64,000 bases of DNA from Bradyrhizobium sp. CB3481 (lineage in GTDB: Bacteria > Pseudomonadota > Alphaproteobacteria > Rhizobiales > Xanthobacteraceae): contig NZ_CP121647.1 in the NCBI RefSeq assembly GCF_029714305.1, forward strand, positions 930,001 through 994,000, given 5' to 3'. Below the pieces are notes generated by a model. That model saw only the letters and a program-made list of their open reading frames with translations, ran no database searches and was not told where the DNA came from. A program made the position numbers and the translations under genes. Numbering within the stretch: position 1 is the stretch's first letter; the number at the start of each line of letters is the position of its first letter. This document shows positions 62,860-64,000 of this stretch, piece by piece.

Positions 62860-63699
62860 ATGAGTCAGTTGTTTGCGTTTCGCCGGTCGGTTCGTTTCAT
62901 CGCACTGGCGCTGTGTTCGGCTTCCATCTTCGTATTTGTCTCTCCGGCTTCAGCAAGACCACACCACGCAGGGCGACATGCCCGCGCCCATCACGCCGGC
63001 CACTACAAGCATCACGCCTATCGCCACCATCGCCATGCGCACAGGATGTCGCGCTGGGAGCGCGGCGCTGAGCAGAGGCAGGCCGGCGGCTTCGCCGAAT
63101 TCAATCCGAGCTACATGCCGGGCGGCACCCCGATGACGGCGCCCACCGGCTTCGGTTCGCAAAGCGTCGCCGAGGCGGGCGCTGATCGCGCCAGCCGCCG
63201 TGCGAAGGCGCGGCACGAGGCGCGCCCATCGCGCTGGGAGCGCACCGTCGCGCAGATGAATGCGCGCGGGCTTGGCGATGCCAATGCCAGCGTCGCGCCG
63301 AATGCAACGGTGACGCCGGCTGGCGGCGCGATGGCCTCCGGCTACGGCGCCTCAGGTCTCGTCTCCGAAGCGCGAAAGTATCTCGGCGGCAATCCGACCG
63401 GACGCGGCAGCCTGTGGTGCGCGCGCTTCATGAACATGGTGCTGCAGCATTCCGGCTATCGCGGCACCGGCTCCGATATGGCGAACTCGTTCGCGAAATA
63501 CGGCCAGCGCGTTTCCGGCCCGCAGGTCGGTGCCATCGCCGTGATGTCGCGCGGCCGCCGCGGCGGCCATGTCGGCATCATCACCGGCATCGACGCCAAG
63601 GGCAATCCGATCATGATCTCCGGCAATAACGGCAACCGCGTCCGCGAGGCGCCGGTCTCGCGCGGCCGGATCTACGCCTACGTCATGCCGACGAGCTAA
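62860..63699 (+). CDS. TIGR02594/CHAP-like secreted hydrolase
   Basis: 279 residues. Signal peptide (IALALCSASIFVFVSPASAR), a His-rich stretch (about residues 35-62, HHAGRHARAHHAGHYKHH), two copies of SRWER (64-68 and 124-128) in an Ala/Gly-rich linker, and a C-terminal NlpC/P60/CHAP-like domain with Cys187 (SLWCARFMNMVL) and His237 (GGHVGIITGID). This matches TIGR02594, a family presumed to cut peptidoglycan peptide links. The His-rich stretch may bind metal. It is transcribed alone. Confidence 0.82.
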   Translation: MSQLFAFRRSVRFIALALCSASIFVFVSPASARPHHAGRHARAHHAGHYKHHAYRHHRHAHRMSRWERGAEQRQAGGFAEFNPSYMPGGTPMTAPTGFGSQSVAEAGADRASRRAKARHEARPSRWERTVAQMNARGLGDANASVAPNATVTPAGGAMASGYGASGLVSEARKYLGGNPTGRGSLWCARFMNMVLQHSGYRGTGSDMANSFAKYGQRVSGPQVGAIAVMSRGRRGGHVGIITGIDAKGNPIMISGNNGNRVREAPVSRGRIYAYVMPTS

Positions 63700-63713
63700 G
63701 GCCATTCGATCGC

Positions 63714-63751
63714 GGGGTGGGCAAAGGCGCGCCAGCGCCGTGCCCACCATC
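63714..63751. repeat. Fragment of the GGGTGGGCAAA palindromic repeat
   Basis: CGGGGTGGGCAAAGGCGCGCCAGCGCCGTGCCCACC is the first half of the family seen at 1223-1318 and 47832-47919. Confidence 0.6.
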
Positions 63752-63838
63752 GCCGATGGTTCGCCCGAATGTGCGCCCGATGACAGGTTCTTTGCCCGCG
63801 GGACGATGCGAGAGAGGCGCGCCGGCCGTTCGGATGAT

Positions 63839-64000
63839 TCAGTCGGTGTTGGCTTGACCACCCGGCATCGGTTCATCGCGGACGACGTGCAACATGAACG
63901 GCTTTGGGGCGGGTCCATATCCACTGTCGGCTGCCATCAGTTTCCGTCGGCTCACCCGCTTTGGTCTCGGCGCAGCCTGGTTCTCGGAGGAACGAAACAG
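63839..64000 (-). CDS. Possible C-terminal end of a gene entering from the right
   Basis: A minus-strand frame is open from the window edge to a TGA at 63839-63841, giving 53 residues that end in KPFMLHVVRDEPMPGGQAN. It reads like a natural, charged C-terminus but is too short to identify. A plus-strand frame from ATG 63894 is also open to the edge. A GGAGGA at 63986 may be the ribosome site of a plus-strand gene beginning just past the window. All three are uncertain. Confidence 0.35.
   Translation of the reverse strand: MFRSSENQAAPRPKRVSRRKLMAADSGYGPAPKPFMLHVVRDEPMPGGQANTD

Overview
The window is a stretch of high-GC alphaproteobacterial chromosome, most likely Bradyrhizobium or a close relative. 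The grounds are a clear TlpA thioredoxin orthologue, a SAM-II riboswitch in front of metX, the neighbour sets argH-lptM-lysA and ftsE-ftsX-ydcF, and several families of palindromic intergenic repeats that I recall from Bradyrhizobium genomes. That last point is from memory and was not searched. Most genes look like ordinary chromosomal core or near-core genes. No CRISPR array, rRNA, prophage or intact insertion sequence was seen.

Layout. 1-7.4 kb: the end of a peptide-type ABC binding protein, tRNA-Leu(CAA), dsbB, a 0.9 kb gene-free repeat cluster, an AbrB-duplication membrane protein, small secreted proteins, a TetR regulator divergent from two hotdog thioesterases with two palindromic operators between them, a TauE/SafE permease and a DsbA-like protein. 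7.5-16.1 kb: an esterase, an HtrA-like protein that has lost its catalytic triad, a DUF2252 protein, an acyl-CoA ligase, an HNH nuclease, a LysE exporter, and an NTF2-like protein divergent from a LysR regulator. 16.1-20.5 kb: an NHL-repeat protein, a NarL-type two-component pair, and two look-alike secreted proteins (DUF3280-like and DUF2380-like) transcribed divergently from that pair. 20.5-28.5 kb: a flavin monooxygenase, a DUF2855 protein, and a catabolic-looking set (nitronate monooxygenase, branched-chain-type binding protein, acyl-CoA ligase) divergent from a LysR regulator, with paired operators.

28.7-36.8 kb: an AlkA-type glycosylase, gluQ, a soluble hybrid histidine kinase overlapping a YihY/BrkB gene tail to tail, a HIG1 protein, PduO-type cobalamin adenosyltransferase, etfBA, a 3-hydroxyacyl-CoA dehydrogenase and a YjfB-like mini-protein. 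36.9-52.0 kb: tlpA, argH-lptM-lysA, a lower-GC patch of secreted hypotheticals, an L,D-transpeptidase, a beta-hydroxyacid dehydrogenase, a TIGR02302/DUF4175 membrane protein, a CpdR-like receiver, a zinc-ribbon membrane protein, ftsEX and ydcF. 52.0-53.75 kb: a compositionally different patch with a DUF4336 protein and two tiny genes behind a near-perfect FNR/FixK box. 53.75-64 kb: a ChaC-like cyclotransferase, DUF2125, the aromatic amino acid set chorismate mutase-hisC-tyrA, SAM-II riboswitch plus terminator-metX-metW, an alpha/beta hydrolase and a TIGR02594/CHAP-like protein.

Functional themes are extracytoplasmic thiol chemistry (DsbB, DsbA-like, TlpA), fatty or aromatic acyl-CoA metabolism feeding ETF, and amino acid biosynthesis (Arg, Lys, Tyr, Met). 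The observations most worth following are the pseudoprotease, three operator sets, the riboswitch/attenuator, the FixK-box patch, and the paralogous secreted pair next to the two-component system.
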